Shown piece by piece: positions 48,276-56,803 of a DNA stretch of 64,000 nucleotides. The first letter of the stretch is position 1. Every line of letters begins with the position of its first letter. The position numbers were made by a program, and so were the translations under genes. Under the pieces are notes generated by a model. That model searched no databases. It was not told where the DNA came from and was given only the letters and a program-made list of their open reading frames with translations. Location: NCBI RefSeq assembly GCF_000503775.1, contig NZ_KI629782.1, forward strand, positions 2,317,079 to 2,381,078, in the 5' to 3' direction. This stretch comes from Brevibacillus panacihumi W25. Its GTDB lineage: Bacteria > Bacillota > Bacilli > Brevibacillales > Brevibacillaceae.

Positions 48276-50699
48276 TTACAGCTTCACGCGCTGCAGACGC
48301 AGGGCGTTGAGAACGACGGACACGGAACTGAACGCCATCGCCGCACCCGCCAGCCACGGAGCGAGGAAGCCAATTGCCGCTACCGGGATGCCCAAGGTAT
48401 TGTAGGCCAATGCCCAGAACAGGTTTTGCTTGATGTTGCGGATGGTTCGCTTGCTCATCACGATGGCGTCGGCTACGCTGGTCAGCTCGCCGCGCATCAG
48501 GGTAATATCGGCCGCTTCCATCGCCACATCGGTTCCTGTCCCGATCGCCATCCCGATATCGGCCGTAGCCAGAGCAGGCGCATCGTTGATCCCGTCTCCG
48601 ACCATCGCCACTTTTTTCCCTTGCTCCTGCAATTTTTTTACTTCCGTCGCCTTTCCTTCCGGCAGCACTTCGGCAATTACATGATCGATTCCTGCCTCGC
48701 GGGCGATGGCTTCTGCCGTCTGACGATTGTCTCCCGTCATCATGATGACAGTCATGCCCATCTCCTTCAAGCGCTCGATGGCTTTGCGCGAGCTTGGCTT
48801 GATGGTATCCGCCACGGCAATCAATCCGGCCAGTTGACCGTCTACCGCGGCCAGCATTGCGGTTTTGCCCGCCTTTTCCAAAGACAGCATTTGCTCCGCC
48901 ACGGGTTCGAAGGAAATCTGATCGCGTTCCATCAGACGGCGAGTGCCGACCAGCACTTCATGCCCCTTTACGACAGCGCGGATTCCATAGCCAGGAATGG
49001 CTTCAAAGGAGGTCGTGTTCTCCAGCGCCACGCCTTCTTGCTCCGTAATTCCCTTTACGATTGCTTGCGCCAGGGGATGCTCCGAATTTTTCTCGGCTGC
49101 CCCAACAAGCTCCAAAAATATTTGTTTCGAGAAGTCTGCGTAAGGAAGGACATCGGTCAACTCCGGCTCGCCCTTGGTAACGGTACCCGTCTTATCCAGT
49201 ACAATCGTATCCAGATGATGGGCCGTCTCCAAATGCTCGCCGCCTTTAAACAGGATGCCCAATTCCGCTGCACGCCCTGAGCCTGCCATGATCGAGGTAG
49301 GTGTCGCCAGCCCAAGTGCACACGGGCACGCAATGACGAGGACGGCAATCGCTTTTTCCAGCGCTTCCGGGAAATTACCGGGAATAACCAGCAGGAACCA
49401 GATGAGAAATGTCAAAACTGCGATCCCGACGACGATCGGAACGAAAATGCCGGAAATACTGTCGGCCATGCGCTGGATCGGCGCTTTTGAGCCCTGCGCC
49501 TCCTCTACTACACGGATGATCTGCGCCAAGGCCGTCTCCTTGCCTACTTTCGTCGCCTTGATTTTCAAGACGCCGTTCTTGTTGATCGTGGCTCCAATCA
49601 CGTTGTCGCCAGCCGCTTTGTCGACCGGGATGCTTTCCCCCGTCAGCATCGATTCATCTACAGCGGACTGCCCTTCCAGTACCACGCCATCGACCGGGAT
49701 CTTTTCTCCGGGTTTGACCTGCACCAGATCACCAGGTCGTACTTCCTCGACAGGAATGACGATCTCTACACCGTCGCGGATGACGGAGGCAGTCTTGGCC
49801 TGCAGTCCCATCAGCTTGCGAATCGCTTCCGAGGAGCGCCCCTTGGCTCTGGCCTCGAATAATTTCCCCAGCAGAATCAGGGTGATCAGTACGGCACTCG
49901 TTTCGAAGTAGAGATCCAGCATCTGCATATGAGAACCAATCGAGCTGATTGTCACATACAAGCTGTAGAAGTAGGCCGCCGACGTGCCAAGCGCTACCAG
50001 AACGTCCATATTGGCACTTTTGTTGCGCAGCGCTTTGTACGCCCCGATGTAAAACTGTGCGCCAATCACGAACTGGACTGGTGTCGCCAAGGCGAGCTGC
50101 ACCCAGGGATTCATCAGGATCTCAGGCAGCCAGATGAACGACGTGAAGGAAAAGTGAGAAACCATCGACCACAGAAGGGGCAGAGACAAGATCGCCGAGA
50201 CCCAGAACTTCCTCGTCTGCCGCTTGATCTCGATCGTCCGGCGATCCTGCTCGGCTCCCGAGTCTCCTTCATCCCGCCGTGCAGCCTGATAGCCCAATTT
50301 CTCCACTTGGCGGATCAGGTCAGAGACCCCTACATGGCTGCTGTCATACTCGACGGAGGCGGTCTCCAAGGCGAGGTTCACATTGGCTTTCAACACGCCC
50401 GGCAGTTTGTTCAGCCCTTTTTCGATTCGGGTCGCACAGGCAGCGCAGGTCATTCCGGTGATCGACAGCTCCACCTTATCCGCTGCGACCGAGTAGCCCA
50501 GCGATTCAATCTTCCCGCGTATCTCATCCACGCTGGTTTTCGTCGGGTCGTAGACCACTGCTGATTTCTCCAGCGCCAGATTCACGTTGGCCGTCTCGAC
50601 GCCATCCAGCTTCTTTAATCCCTTCTCGATGCGAAGAGCGCATGCGGCACACGTCATTCCCGCTATGGGAAGGGTTGCTTCTGCAGTTTTAGCACTCAT
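48276..50699 (-). CDS. copA: Copper-exporting P1B-type ATPase CopA
   Basis: An 807-residue Cu(I) exporter. Two N-terminal metal-binding domains (GMTCAAC at Cys17/Cys20 and again near 85), eight membrane helices with the transport motif [12 protein letters not shown], the actuator loop [16 protein letters not shown], the HP motif SEHPLAQ and [10 protein letters not shown] are all intact. It pumps Cu(I) out of the cell. ATG 50699 follows GGGGGAATACCTG. A start six codons earlier (50717) would place that site inside the gene. It is transcribed with copZ. Confidence 0.95.
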   Translation of the reverse strand: MSAKTAEATLPIAGMTCAACALRIEKGLKKLDGVETANVNLALEKSAVVYDPTKTSVDEIRGKIESLGYSVAADKVELSITGMTCAACATRIEKGLNKLPGVLKANVNLALETASVEYDSSHVGVSDLIRQVEKLGYQAARRDEGDSGAEQDRRTIEIKRQTRKFWVSAILSLPLLWSMVSHFSFTSFIWLPEILMNPWVQLALATPVQFVIGAQFYIGAYKALRNKSANMDVLVALGTSAAYFYSLYVTISSIGSHMQMLDLYFETSAVLITLILLGKLFEARAKGRSSEAIRKLMGLQAKTASVIRDGVEIVIPVEEVRPGDLVQVKPGEKIPVDGVVLEGQSAVDESMLTGESIPVDKAAGDNVIGATINKNGVLKIKATKVGKETALAQIIRVVEEAQGSKAPIQRMADSISGIFVPIVVGIAVLTFLIWFLLVIPGNFPEALEKAIAVLVIACPCALGLATPTSIMAGSGRAAELGILFKGGEHLETAHHLDTIVLDKTGTVTKGEPELTDVLPYADFSKQIFLELVGAAEKNSEHPLAQAIVKGITEQEGVALENTTSFEAIPGYGIRAVVKGHEVLVGTRRLMERDQISFEPVAEQMLSLEKAGKTAMLAAVDGQLAGLIAVADTIKPSSRKAIERLKEMGMTVIMMTGDNRQTAEAIAREAGIDHVIAEVLPEGKATEVKKLQEQGKKVAMVGDGINDAPALATADIGMAIGTGTDVAMEAADITLMRGELTSVADAIVMSKRTIRNIKQNLFWALAYNTLGIPVAAIGFLAPWLAGAAMAFSSVSVVLNALRLQRVKL

Positions 50700-50718
50700 C
50701 AGGTATTCCCCCATCATC

Positions 50719-50737
50719 CATACCCTCCAGGGGTATG
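50719..50737. promoter_or_regulatory. CsoR-like operator 1
   Basis: CATACCC-TCCAG-GGGTATG, a palindrome matching the CsoR box of Bacillus copZA operons. It lies 20 bp before the copA start, within the transcript leader. Confidence 0.7.
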
Positions 50738-50782
50738 TTTTCAGTTATTGTTCCCCGAAAGCTGATTGCTTATCATGATCCC

Positions 50783-50812
50783 ATTTTACTGTACCCCCCT
50801 TAGGTATATCAA
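50783..50812 (-). promoter_or_regulatory. copA promoter
   Basis: On the minus strand TTGATA (50807-50812) and TAAAAT (50783-50788) are separated by 18 bp. The spacer contains a CsoR-like box. Confidence 0.65.
50791..50807. promoter_or_regulatory. CsoR-like operator 2, in the promoter spacer
   Basis: On the minus strand ATACCTAAGGGGGGTAC matches the G/C-tract CsoR pattern and fills the space between -35 and -10, the usual position for repression. Confidence 0.65.
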
Positions 50813-50931
50813 GGGGTTTTTAAAAATAAATGGGAATCTGCATGCCCTTGCAGGCTGCAGGGCCGGTAATGGGCGCCTTCCTGTTCAAACTGGGGGACAG
50901 CTGACTAGAATTCCCGGCCAGTAATGTGTAC

Positions 50932-50969
50932 AAAAAGAAAGAACGCAGGAACTTGTACCCGCGTTCTTT
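50932..50969 (-). terminator. psuG terminator
   Basis: AAAGAACGC-GGG on the minus strand pairs with CCT-GCGTTCTTT, followed by a T-rich tract. Confidence 0.75.
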
Positions 50970-50980
50970 CTCCATACTTG

Positions 50981-51898
50981 CTACTTGCTTTTCGCGTTGT
51001 AGGCCACTGCAATTTGCGCGGCAACCGCAGCATTGTGCCGCACCAGGGCAATATTGGTTTGCAGGCTTTTTCCGGCTGTCAGCTGCTTGACCTTGTCGAG
51101 CAAAAATGGCGTCACTTTTTTCCCAGCGATGTTGTTTTGCTTGGCTTCGTCCAAGGCTTGCTGGATGACTGCTTCGATCTTGTCATGCTCAAGCGCGTCG
51201 GATTCCGGCACGGGATTGGCGATCACGACACCGCCGTTCAGGCCCAGCTTCCATTTGGTATCCAGCAATGTTCCGACCTGTTCCGGTGTATCCAGACGGA
51301 AGTCTACGCCGAAGCCGCTCTCGCGGGCAAAGAAGGACGGGAACTCATCGGTGCGGTACCCGACGACAGGCACTCCATGTGTCTCCAGGTATTCGAGCGT
51401 GCGGCCCAGATCCAGGATCGACTTGGCACCTGCGCAGACGACCGCTACATTGGTCCCAGCCAGCTCCATCAAATCGGCGGATACATCCCAGGTCACTTCC
51501 CCTTCGCGATGGACTCCACCGATTCCTCCGGTAGCGAATACGCGGATGCCTGCCAATTGGGCCGCAATCATCGTAGCCGCGACCGTCGTAGCTCCGATTT
51601 TTCCGCTCGCCAGAATATACGGGAAGTCGCGACGGCTTACTTTTTCCACGGATTTATTGGTTGCAAACTCTTCCAATTCGCTCTCGGACAGACCGATTTT
51701 GATCTGACCGTTCATGATGCCGATTGTTGCGGGAACAGCGCCGTTGTCCCGAATGATTTGCTCTACTTCCTTCGCCATTTCGATGTTTTGCGGATACGGC
51801 ATCCCATGAGAGATAATCGTCGTTTCCAAAGCCACCACCGGCAGATTGTTCTCCAACGCGTTACGCACTTCGTCTGTATAACTCAGATAAGCTTTCAT
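50981..51898 (-). CDS. psuG: Pseudouridine-5'-phosphate glycosidase
   Basis: A 305-residue enzyme that splits pseudouridine 5'-phosphate into uracil and ribose 5-phosphate, breaking the C-C glycosidic bond. [40 protein letters not shown] (catalytic Lys region), [14 protein letters not shown] (metal/phosphate loop) and NPVPESDAL are family blocks. ATG 51898 follows the psuK stop by 3 bp, with AAAAGGAGCG as its site inside psuK. Together they form the full catabolic pathway for pseudouridine. Confidence 0.95.
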   Translation of the reverse strand: MKAYLSYTDEVRNALENNLPVVALETTIISHGMPYPQNIEMAKEVEQIIRDNGAVPATIGIMNGQIKIGLSESELEEFATNKSVEKVSRRDFPYILASGKIGATTVAATMIAAQLAGIRVFATGGIGGVHREGEVTWDVSADLMELAGTNVAVVCAGAKSILDLGRTLEYLETHGVPVVGYRTDEFPSFFARESGFGVDFRLDTPEQVGTLLDTKWKLGLNGGVVIANPVPESDALEHDKIEAVIQQALDEAKQNNIAGKKVTPFLLDKVKQLTAGKSLQTNIALVRHNAAVAAQIAVAYNAKSK

Positions 51899-51901
51899 TC
51901 C

Positions 51902-53002
51902 TTATCGCTCCTTTTCGTATTGTTCGACGATCTCTTCCAGTTGTTCCGGCTTGAGCGCGGCGGCGACGGATTGCTCTGTCTGCAGCGCGAGGGCCGAAGC
52001 TGCCAGCCCGAGACGCAACGCTTTGGGGAACGGCTCTCCGTTCACAACCCCATACAGCAATCCCGCAACGAAAGCATCGCCTGCTCCCGTCACATCCACG
52101 ACTTCAGTCGGATACGGCAGCACATGCTCGGACATTTCTTCTGATTGGCAGTAAATGCCTAGTTCTCCCATCGTAACGATCACGTGCTTCACGCCACGCT
52201 CGCGAATGATGGCACAAGCTCGGGCGCAGTCTTCAAGGGAATGAATCTCCATTCCTGCCAGCAATTCCGCTTCTTCGCGATTGGGCAGGATCGCTTCGAC
52301 ACCATCCAGTCGAGCTGGGAGCTTTTGCGCTTTGGCCGAGGAGACCGGATCGATAAACAGTGAAATCTGCTCCTGCTGACAACGCTCTATGATGTACGCC
52401 AGGCAATCCGCCGGTACATTGGTATCGAGAAAAACGGCATGGGCTGCTGCGATATGCGGCCATCTTTCCGCAAACATCTCCGGTGTCAGCGCATCGTAAA
52501 TGTCCATGTTGGCGAGGGAGACCACCATCTCGCCATCGATATCCAGCAAAGCCGTATACGTTCCCGTCCTTTGGGTGGGAAGCCGCCAAATCGGACTGAG
52601 ATCAACGCCATGTTTTTTGGTTTCCTGGACGATCCACTCCCCTTCCTTGTCCTCTCCGATGCAAGTGACCAAGGAAGTGTGGCAGCCGAGTCGACCGAGA
52701 TTTTCCGCGATATTGCGAGCGACACCCCCGCATGACTCCGTAATCGTCACAGGGTTGGAGGAATGCAGCCGGATTTGCTGCTTGCCTCGCGCTTTCCGGT
52801 CCAGATTGGCTCCGCCGATGCAGGTGATCAAGCCTTCATCACGCAACACATAGGCCCTCCCCTTGATCTCGCCCTTTCTGGTCAACTGGGCGATGTAGCC
52901 CGCCACAGCAGAACGGGATATGCCGATCAAGTCCGCCAAATCCTGTTGGCTGATAAATGGATTGTGCCGGATGTGGTGCAAAATCTGCTTTTCTTTGTCC
53001 AC
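51902..53002 (-). CDS. psuK: Pseudouridine kinase fused to an N-terminal winged helix
   Basis: A 366-residue PfkB-family kinase that phosphorylates pseudouridine for PsuG. The first 60 residues form a winged helix (LHHIRHNPFISQQDLADLIG, SRSAVAGYIAQLTRKGEIKG), so it may also regulate its own operon. The kinase part shows ITCIGGANLDRKARG, GGVARNIAENLGRLG and the catalytic DVTGAGDAFVAGLL. GTG 53002 lies after GGGAGGAAGACC. An upstream in-frame start at 53065 lacks a site. Located just before psuG. Confidence 0.9.
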   Translation of the reverse strand: MDKEKQILHHIRHNPFISQQDLADLIGISRSAVAGYIAQLTRKGEIKGRAYVLRDEGLITCIGGANLDRKARGKQQIRLHSSNPVTITESCGGVARNIAENLGRLGCHTSLVTCIGEDKEGEWIVQETKKHGVDLSPIWRLPTQRTGTYTALLDIDGEMVVSLANMDIYDALTPEMFAERWPHIAAAHAVFLDTNVPADCLAYIIERCQQEQISLFIDPVSSAKAQKLPARLDGVEAILPNREEAELLAGMEIHSLEDCARACAIIRERGVKHVIVTMGELGIYCQSEEMSEHVLPYPTEVVDVTGAGDAFVAGLLYGVVNGEPFPKALRLGLAASALALQTEQSVAAALKPEQLEEIVEQYEKER

Positions 53003-53090
53003 GGTCTTCCTCCCTTCCGTGTTATGATTTCCTCTAATGCCTACAAACAAAAGTTTATCATACAAACAATTGTTTTCAAAGCTTTTGAAA

Positions 53091-53117
53091 AAGAAAAACC
53101 CGGTTCCCCAGGTTTTT
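53091..53117 (-). terminator. EamA gene terminator
   Basis: On the minus strand AAAACC-TGGGGAACCG-GGTTTTTC, ending in a T-rich run. Confidence 0.6.
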
Positions 53118-54042
53118 ACATAGGCTGTTCGCTCACAGCCTCTGCTTTTTTCTCTTTATGATTCGCTAAAGCCATGACCGTCCCCACGATACAGCCTGCA
53201 CCGATCCACTCAAACAGGCCAAACGGAACATGCAGCCACATGACAGTCGCAACCACGGCAGACAGCGGTTCGGCGCACGCCAGGATACTTGTCTCGGATG
53301 GCAGGATGAAACGCATGCTGTCTAAATAAAGAAAAAAGGCGATCAGTGTTCCAAACACGATGAGAAAGCCCACTCCCAATACCGACTGAATGCTCCAGAT
53401 TTGATCGGTCGCCTGCCAGGGCTGCGTCAGGATGCATAAGCCAATACCCCCAAGGAGCATCCCCCAACCCAGTACTACCGTAGCTCCCCACCGTTCCAGG
53501 AGCTTTTTCGGATACAGGGTATAAAAAGCCAGCGCGACCGCTGATGCCAATCCCCATAAAACCGCTCCGGTAGAGATGGAAAGCTGACCGGGATTCCCAT
53601 TGGTGAGCAGCAAAAAGGTGCCGACCAAGGCAAGAATCAGAGCTGCTACCTGTGCCAGACTGGGCAATTGTCGATTCCGCAGGACAAGATACCCCGTCAG
53701 CAAGACAGGCCCCAGGTACTGCAGAAGAGTAGCCGTCGCAGCATTGCCCAACTCAATGGAAGCAAAATACGTATACTGCACAGCCAACAGCCCGAGCAAT
53801 GAAAAGACCACCAGCCGCCCGAAATCCGCTCCCGCGCCCAGTATCCTCCAAACATTCTGACGCTTCTTGCCAAATAAAGATAGTATCAGCAGCAAAATGC
53901 CTGACAAAAGCAAGCGAACGGCGACAAGCCAATCTGTTGTGAATTGATAATGCTGAAGCAAGGATTGAGCTACCGTCCCCGAGACACCCCACAACAAGGC
54001 GGCCACAAGCACCATGCTCATACCGCGCACGCGCATCGACAT
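53116..54042 (-). CDS. EamA-family (DMT) transporter
   Basis: A 308-residue membrane protein with ten helices in two EamA repeats (AALLWGVSGTVAQSLL at the start of the first, AVLWGLASAVALAFYTLYPK at the start of the second). Such drug/metabolite transporters export amino acids, metabolites or drugs. ATG 54042 lies 9 bases after GGGAG. It faces away from the MhqR-like regulator across a 170-bp region with that gene's promoter. The substrate is unknown. Confidence 0.88.
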   Translation of the reverse strand: MSMRVRGMSMVLVAALLWGVSGTVAQSLLQHYQFTTDWLVAVRLLLSGILLLILSLFGKKRQNVWRILGAGADFGRLVVFSLLGLLAVQYTYFASIELGNAATATLLQYLGPVLLTGYLVLRNRQLPSLAQVAALILALVGTFLLLTNGNPGQLSISTGAVLWGLASAVALAFYTLYPKKLLERWGATVVLGWGMLLGGIGLCILTQPWQATDQIWSIQSVLGVGFLIVFGTLIAFFLYLDSMRFILPSETSILACAEPLSAVVATVMWLHVPFGLFEWIGAGCIVGTVMALANHKEKKAEAVSEQPM

Positions 54043-54135
54043 GTTTCATAACTCCCTATCATTGATCTAGTATGGAATATATCCCATTCCCATGCCGGAT
54101 ACAAGACGCAGCATTGCCCTGGAAGGGTCGCTGAT

Positions 54136-54164
54136 TTGACAAACGTGAATCTTTTTAATAAAAT
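54136..54164 (+). promoter_or_regulatory. mhqR-like gene promoter
   Basis: TTGACA and TAAAAT spaced by exactly 17 bp. The operator at 54166 begins 2 bp after the -10. Confidence 0.8.
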
Positions 54165-54165
54165 T

Positions 54166-54181
54166 ATCTTAAATTAGAGAT
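54166..54181. promoter_or_regulatory. MhqR-like operator 1
   Basis: ATCTTAAATTAGAGAT. The ATCT...AGAT arms and A/T core are shared with the boxes at 54702 and 55421. Confidence 0.75.
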
Positions 54182-54212
54182 TTTTATCTCATGGAGACTA
54201 GGAGGGCTGGCT

Positions 54213-54668
54213 ATGTCCAACAATCAACCACAGCCACTTCGAAATGATTCCCTCGATCTGTTCGTTGTTCTTTCCCGTTCCTATAACTGGGTAACAGCCT
54301 GCACGAATCGGGATATTCGCCGACACGGATTGAATCCCACCGAGTTTGGAGTTCTGGAAGTGCTTTTTCATAAAGGACCACAACCGCTTCAGCAAATTGG
54401 TGAGAAGATCCTGATATCCAGCGGCAATATAACCTACGTAGTGGACAAACTAGAGAAGAAGCAGCTGCTTGTCCGCAAGCCCTGTGCGGAAGATCGCCGT
54501 GTGATTTTTGCCGAACTGACGGAAAAAGGCCATCGGTTCTTGAGCGAAATTTTCCCTGCTCATACGAAAGCGGTCGAACAGGCTGTCAGCGGTTTGAGCC
54601 CTGAAGAGAAACAACAGGCCATCGCCTTGCTGAAGAAATTGGGAATAGCAGCGCAAGAACAATTTTAG
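54213..54668 (+). CDS. mhqR: MarR-family regulator, MhqR-like
   Basis: A 151-residue MarR repressor. The block GLNPTEFGVLEVLFHKGPQP, the recognition helix region GEKILISSGNITYVVDKLEK and RKPCAEDRRV correspond closely to what I recall of B. subtilis MhqR, which represses quinone- and diamide-detoxifying genes. ATG 54213 follows AGGAGGGCTGGCT. It lies at the head of a cluster with azoreductase, DoxX and pirin, and three matching operators occur across the cluster, including one on its own promoter. Confidence 0.88.
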   Translation: MSNNQPQPLRNDSLDLFVVLSRSYNWVTACTNRDIRRHGLNPTEFGVLEVLFHKGPQPLQQIGEKILISSGNITYVVDKLEKKQLLVRKPCAEDRRVIFAELTEKGHRFLSEIFPAHTKAVEQAVSGLSPEEKQQAIALLKKLGIAAQEQF

Positions 54669-54676
54669 ATTTACGC

Positions 54677-54705
54677 TTGACAAAAGATCGATTCTGTAAT
54701 AATCT
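54677..54705 (+). promoter_or_regulatory. azoR promoter
   Basis: TTGACA and TAATCT spaced by 17 bp. The operator at 54702 overlaps the -10. Confidence 0.7.
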
Positions 54706-54717
54706 CAAAATCAAGAT
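54702..54717. promoter_or_regulatory. MhqR-like operator 2
   Basis: ATCTCAAAATCAAGAT, upstream of the azoreductase gene. Confidence 0.72.
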
Positions 54718-54768
54718 ATACAAAAATAATATTAGTAACTTACATTTTGGAAGGGGATTTACTATACC

Positions 54769-55395
54769 ATGAGCAAAGTACTTCTCATCAAAGCAAACGA
54801 TCGTCCAATCGAGCAAGCAGTCAGCGTGAAACTGTACCATGCTTTCGCTGATTCTTATAAGGAAGCTCATCCGAACGACGATGTCACCGAACTGGACCTG
54901 TTCGCTGAAAATCTTCCTTACTACGGAAACGACCTGCTGACAGCTATGTTCAAGGCTGGAAAAGGTATGGAATTGACAGCTGAAGAACAAAAAGGCGCTG
55001 AGCTGGTAACGAAATACCTGAACCAATTCATCGAGGCTGACAAGGTAGTGATTGCCTTCCCAATGTGGAACTTCACAGTGCCTGCTGTCCTGCACACGTA
55101 TTTTGACTACCTGTCCCAAGCCGGTAAAACATTCCGTTATACAGCTAACGGTCCAGAAGGTTTGCTCGGCGGCAAAAAGGTTGCCCTGTTGAGCGCTCGC
55201 GGCGGTGTATACTCCGAAGCGCCAATGAATACAGTAGAATTAGCTAACCGTTACGTGAACACCCTCCTTGGTTTCTGGGGAGTGAAAGACATTGCCGAAG
55301 TGATCGTAGAGGGCCACAATCAATACCCTGACAAAGCAGAAGAAATCGTTCACGAAGGTGTAGTAAAAGCAGCAAAACTGGCGGAGTCCTTTTAA
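54769..55395 (+). CDS. azoR: FMN-dependent NADH-azoreductase
   Basis: A 208-residue flavodoxin-like enzyme reducing azo compounds and quinones by two-electron transfer, which avoids redox cycling. KVLLIKANDRP, the FMN loop FPMWNFTVPAVLHTYFDYLS and LLSARGGVYSE are AzoR hallmarks. ATG 54769 follows GGAAGGGG. It has its own promoter with an MhqR-like box, and matches B. subtilis AzoR2, an MhqR target. Confidence 0.93.
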   Translation: MSKVLLIKANDRPIEQAVSVKLYHAFADSYKEAHPNDDVTELDLFAENLPYYGNDLLTAMFKAGKGMELTAEEQKGAELVTKYLNQFIEADKVVIAFPMWNFTVPAVLHTYFDYLSQAGKTFRYTANGPEGLLGGKKVALLSARGGVYSEAPMNTVELANRYVNTLLGFWGVKDIAEVIVEGHNQYPDKAEEIVHEGVVKAAKLAESF

Positions 55396-55420
55396 GGCCC
55401 GCCAGCCTTTTCGGACAAAT

Positions 55421-55436
55421 ATCTCTAATTAAAGAT
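55421..55436. promoter_or_regulatory. MhqR-like operator 3
   Basis: ATCTCTAATTAAAGAT, between azoR and the doxX-pirin pair. No convincing -35/-10 was identified around it. Confidence 0.68.
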
Positions 55437-55471
55437 AGTCAAATTTAAAATAACTTAAGGAGAGATGAAAC

Positions 55472-55858
55472 ATGATGGATCTTGGATTGCTTATCATTCG
55501 TTTGGTGATTGGGTTGTCGATGGCAGCGCACGGTACGCAAAAATTGTTTGGCTGGTTTGGCGGCTATGGATTGAAGGGTACAGGCGGCTGGATGGAATCG
55601 CTTGGGATGAAGCCTGGTGTCCTCATGGCCCTCTTGGCCGGACTCGGTGAGCTGGTCGGCGGACTCTTGTTTGCAAGTGGTGTCGGAACCTGGATCGGAG
55701 CTATTCTGATCGCCTTCACCATGCTGGTTGCTATTCTGAAGGTTCACGGTCAAAATGGATATTGGGCTACGCAGAACGGCTATGAACTCAATCTGACTCT
55801 GATTGCGGTCGTAATCGGGGTTGCCTTGATCGGACCTGGTGCTTACGTCTTGTTTTAA
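55472..55858 (+). CDS. DoxX-family membrane protein (MhqP/CatD-like)
   Basis: A 128-residue protein with four helices. [20 protein letters not shown] and [12 protein letters not shown] are DoxX family motifs. In B. subtilis the DoxX-like MhqP and CatD act with quinone-detoxifying enzymes under MhqR-type repressors. ATG 55472 (or 55475) follows AAGGAGAG. It is 46 bp ahead of the pirin gene, with which it forms an operon. Confidence 0.88.
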   Translation: MMDLGLLIIRLVIGLSMAAHGTQKLFGWFGGYGLKGTGGWMESLGMKPGVLMALLAGLGELVGGLLFASGVGTWIGAILIAFTMLVAILKVHGQNGYWATQNGYELNLTLIAVVIGVALIGPGAYVLF

Positions 55859-55903
55859 TCATTTCACGTACGCCACAGGCTTATTTGAAGGAGGAATATG
55901 CTG

Positions 55904-56677
55904 ATGGATATTCGCGTCTACACACAAAACGAACAAGCAAAAGGACATTTTGGCGACGGTGAAATCGTGGAAAACAAACCGATTGGCTTTCCTCGCGAAG
56001 GGTCTGTGGTGGATCGTGTCGGCCCGCTCTTTTATTGGGCTTGGGCGAAATCACTGAAGACCTTTGAAATTCCGTTTCACCCTCACTCCGGCTTTGAGAT
56101 TTTGTCCTATGTGCTGAGTGGAAGTGTTGGCCATAAAGATACGTTAGGAAACATGCAAAAGGTGACGACGGGCGGGGCGCAGATCATGCAAACCGGCTCC
56201 GGCGCCTACCACGCAGAGGAATTAGGCACGGATACCGAGATGTTTCAGATCTGGTTTGAGCCGCATCTATCCCAGGCCACGAAAAGGCCGCCTACCTACA
56301 ACCAGTTCGATCATGATGAGTTTCCGAGCCAGGTGGTAGATGGTGTGCTTGTGAAACGGATTATTGGTACTGACGCTCCGATCCAGCTTGTGACGGATGC
56401 ACAAATGTGGGACGTCACGATCCCGGCCGGAGCCACCTATGCACGCCCTCTCCAAGCTGGATATGCGCATGCGGCTGTAGTGGTAGACGGTGCGGGTCAG
56501 ATACGGGAAGCAGGTGCTGGAGCTGTCCATTCAGCGACAGCCGCGAAAGGAGATTTCGTCGTCTCCACCGCCGAAGCGGACAACAACGTCGTCTACCAGG
56601 CTGATCACGACCGTCCTCTGCGAATCGTACTGATTCAGGTCCCTACCGAAGTGGAGTATACCTTGTATCGCAAATAA
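55904..56677 (+). CDS. Pirin-family protein
   Basis: A 257-residue bicupin. The N-terminal cupin carries the metal ligands in PFHPHSGFEILSYVLSGSV and the later His/Glu in SGAYHAEE; RVGPLFYWAWAK precedes. Pirins have quercetinase or redox-sensing activity. ATG 55904 (9 bases after GGAGG) is preferred to ATG 55898, which is only 3 away. It ends the MhqR-like cluster, before a terminator. Oxidation of a flavonoid or quinol is a reasonable guess given the neighbours. Confidence 0.9.
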   Translation: MDIRVYTQNEQAKGHFGDGEIVENKPIGFPREGSVVDRVGPLFYWAWAKSLKTFEIPFHPHSGFEILSYVLSGSVGHKDTLGNMQKVTTGGAQIMQTGSGAYHAEELGTDTEMFQIWFEPHLSQATKRPPTYNQFDHDEFPSQVVDGVLVKRIIGTDAPIQLVTDAQMWDVTIPAGATYARPLQAGYAHAAVVVDGAGQIREAGAGAVHSATAAKGDFVVSTAEADNNVVYQADHDRPLRIVLIQVPTEVEYTLYRK

Positions 56678-56707
56678 GAAGAAGCAGTGAACAAACGGTA
56701 AAACGAC

Positions 56708-56739
56708 CGCCCTTAAGCAGACTTTTTGGCTTAAGGGCG
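56708..56739 (+). terminator. Pirin gene terminator
   Basis: CGCCCTTAAG/CTTAAGGGCG stem with a 12-base loop, followed by TATTTGTTTTT. Confidence 0.85.
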
Positions 56740-56803
56740 TATTTGTTTTTCTGATGGCATTGTACAATTAAGGTAAATTTTTACTTTCAGGAAGAGGGAT
56801 ATT

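Noticed and set aside
50924..52144. Plus-strand ORF of 406 codons opposite psuG
   Set aside because: Antisense shadow of a conserved enzyme; no ribosome site or family motif.
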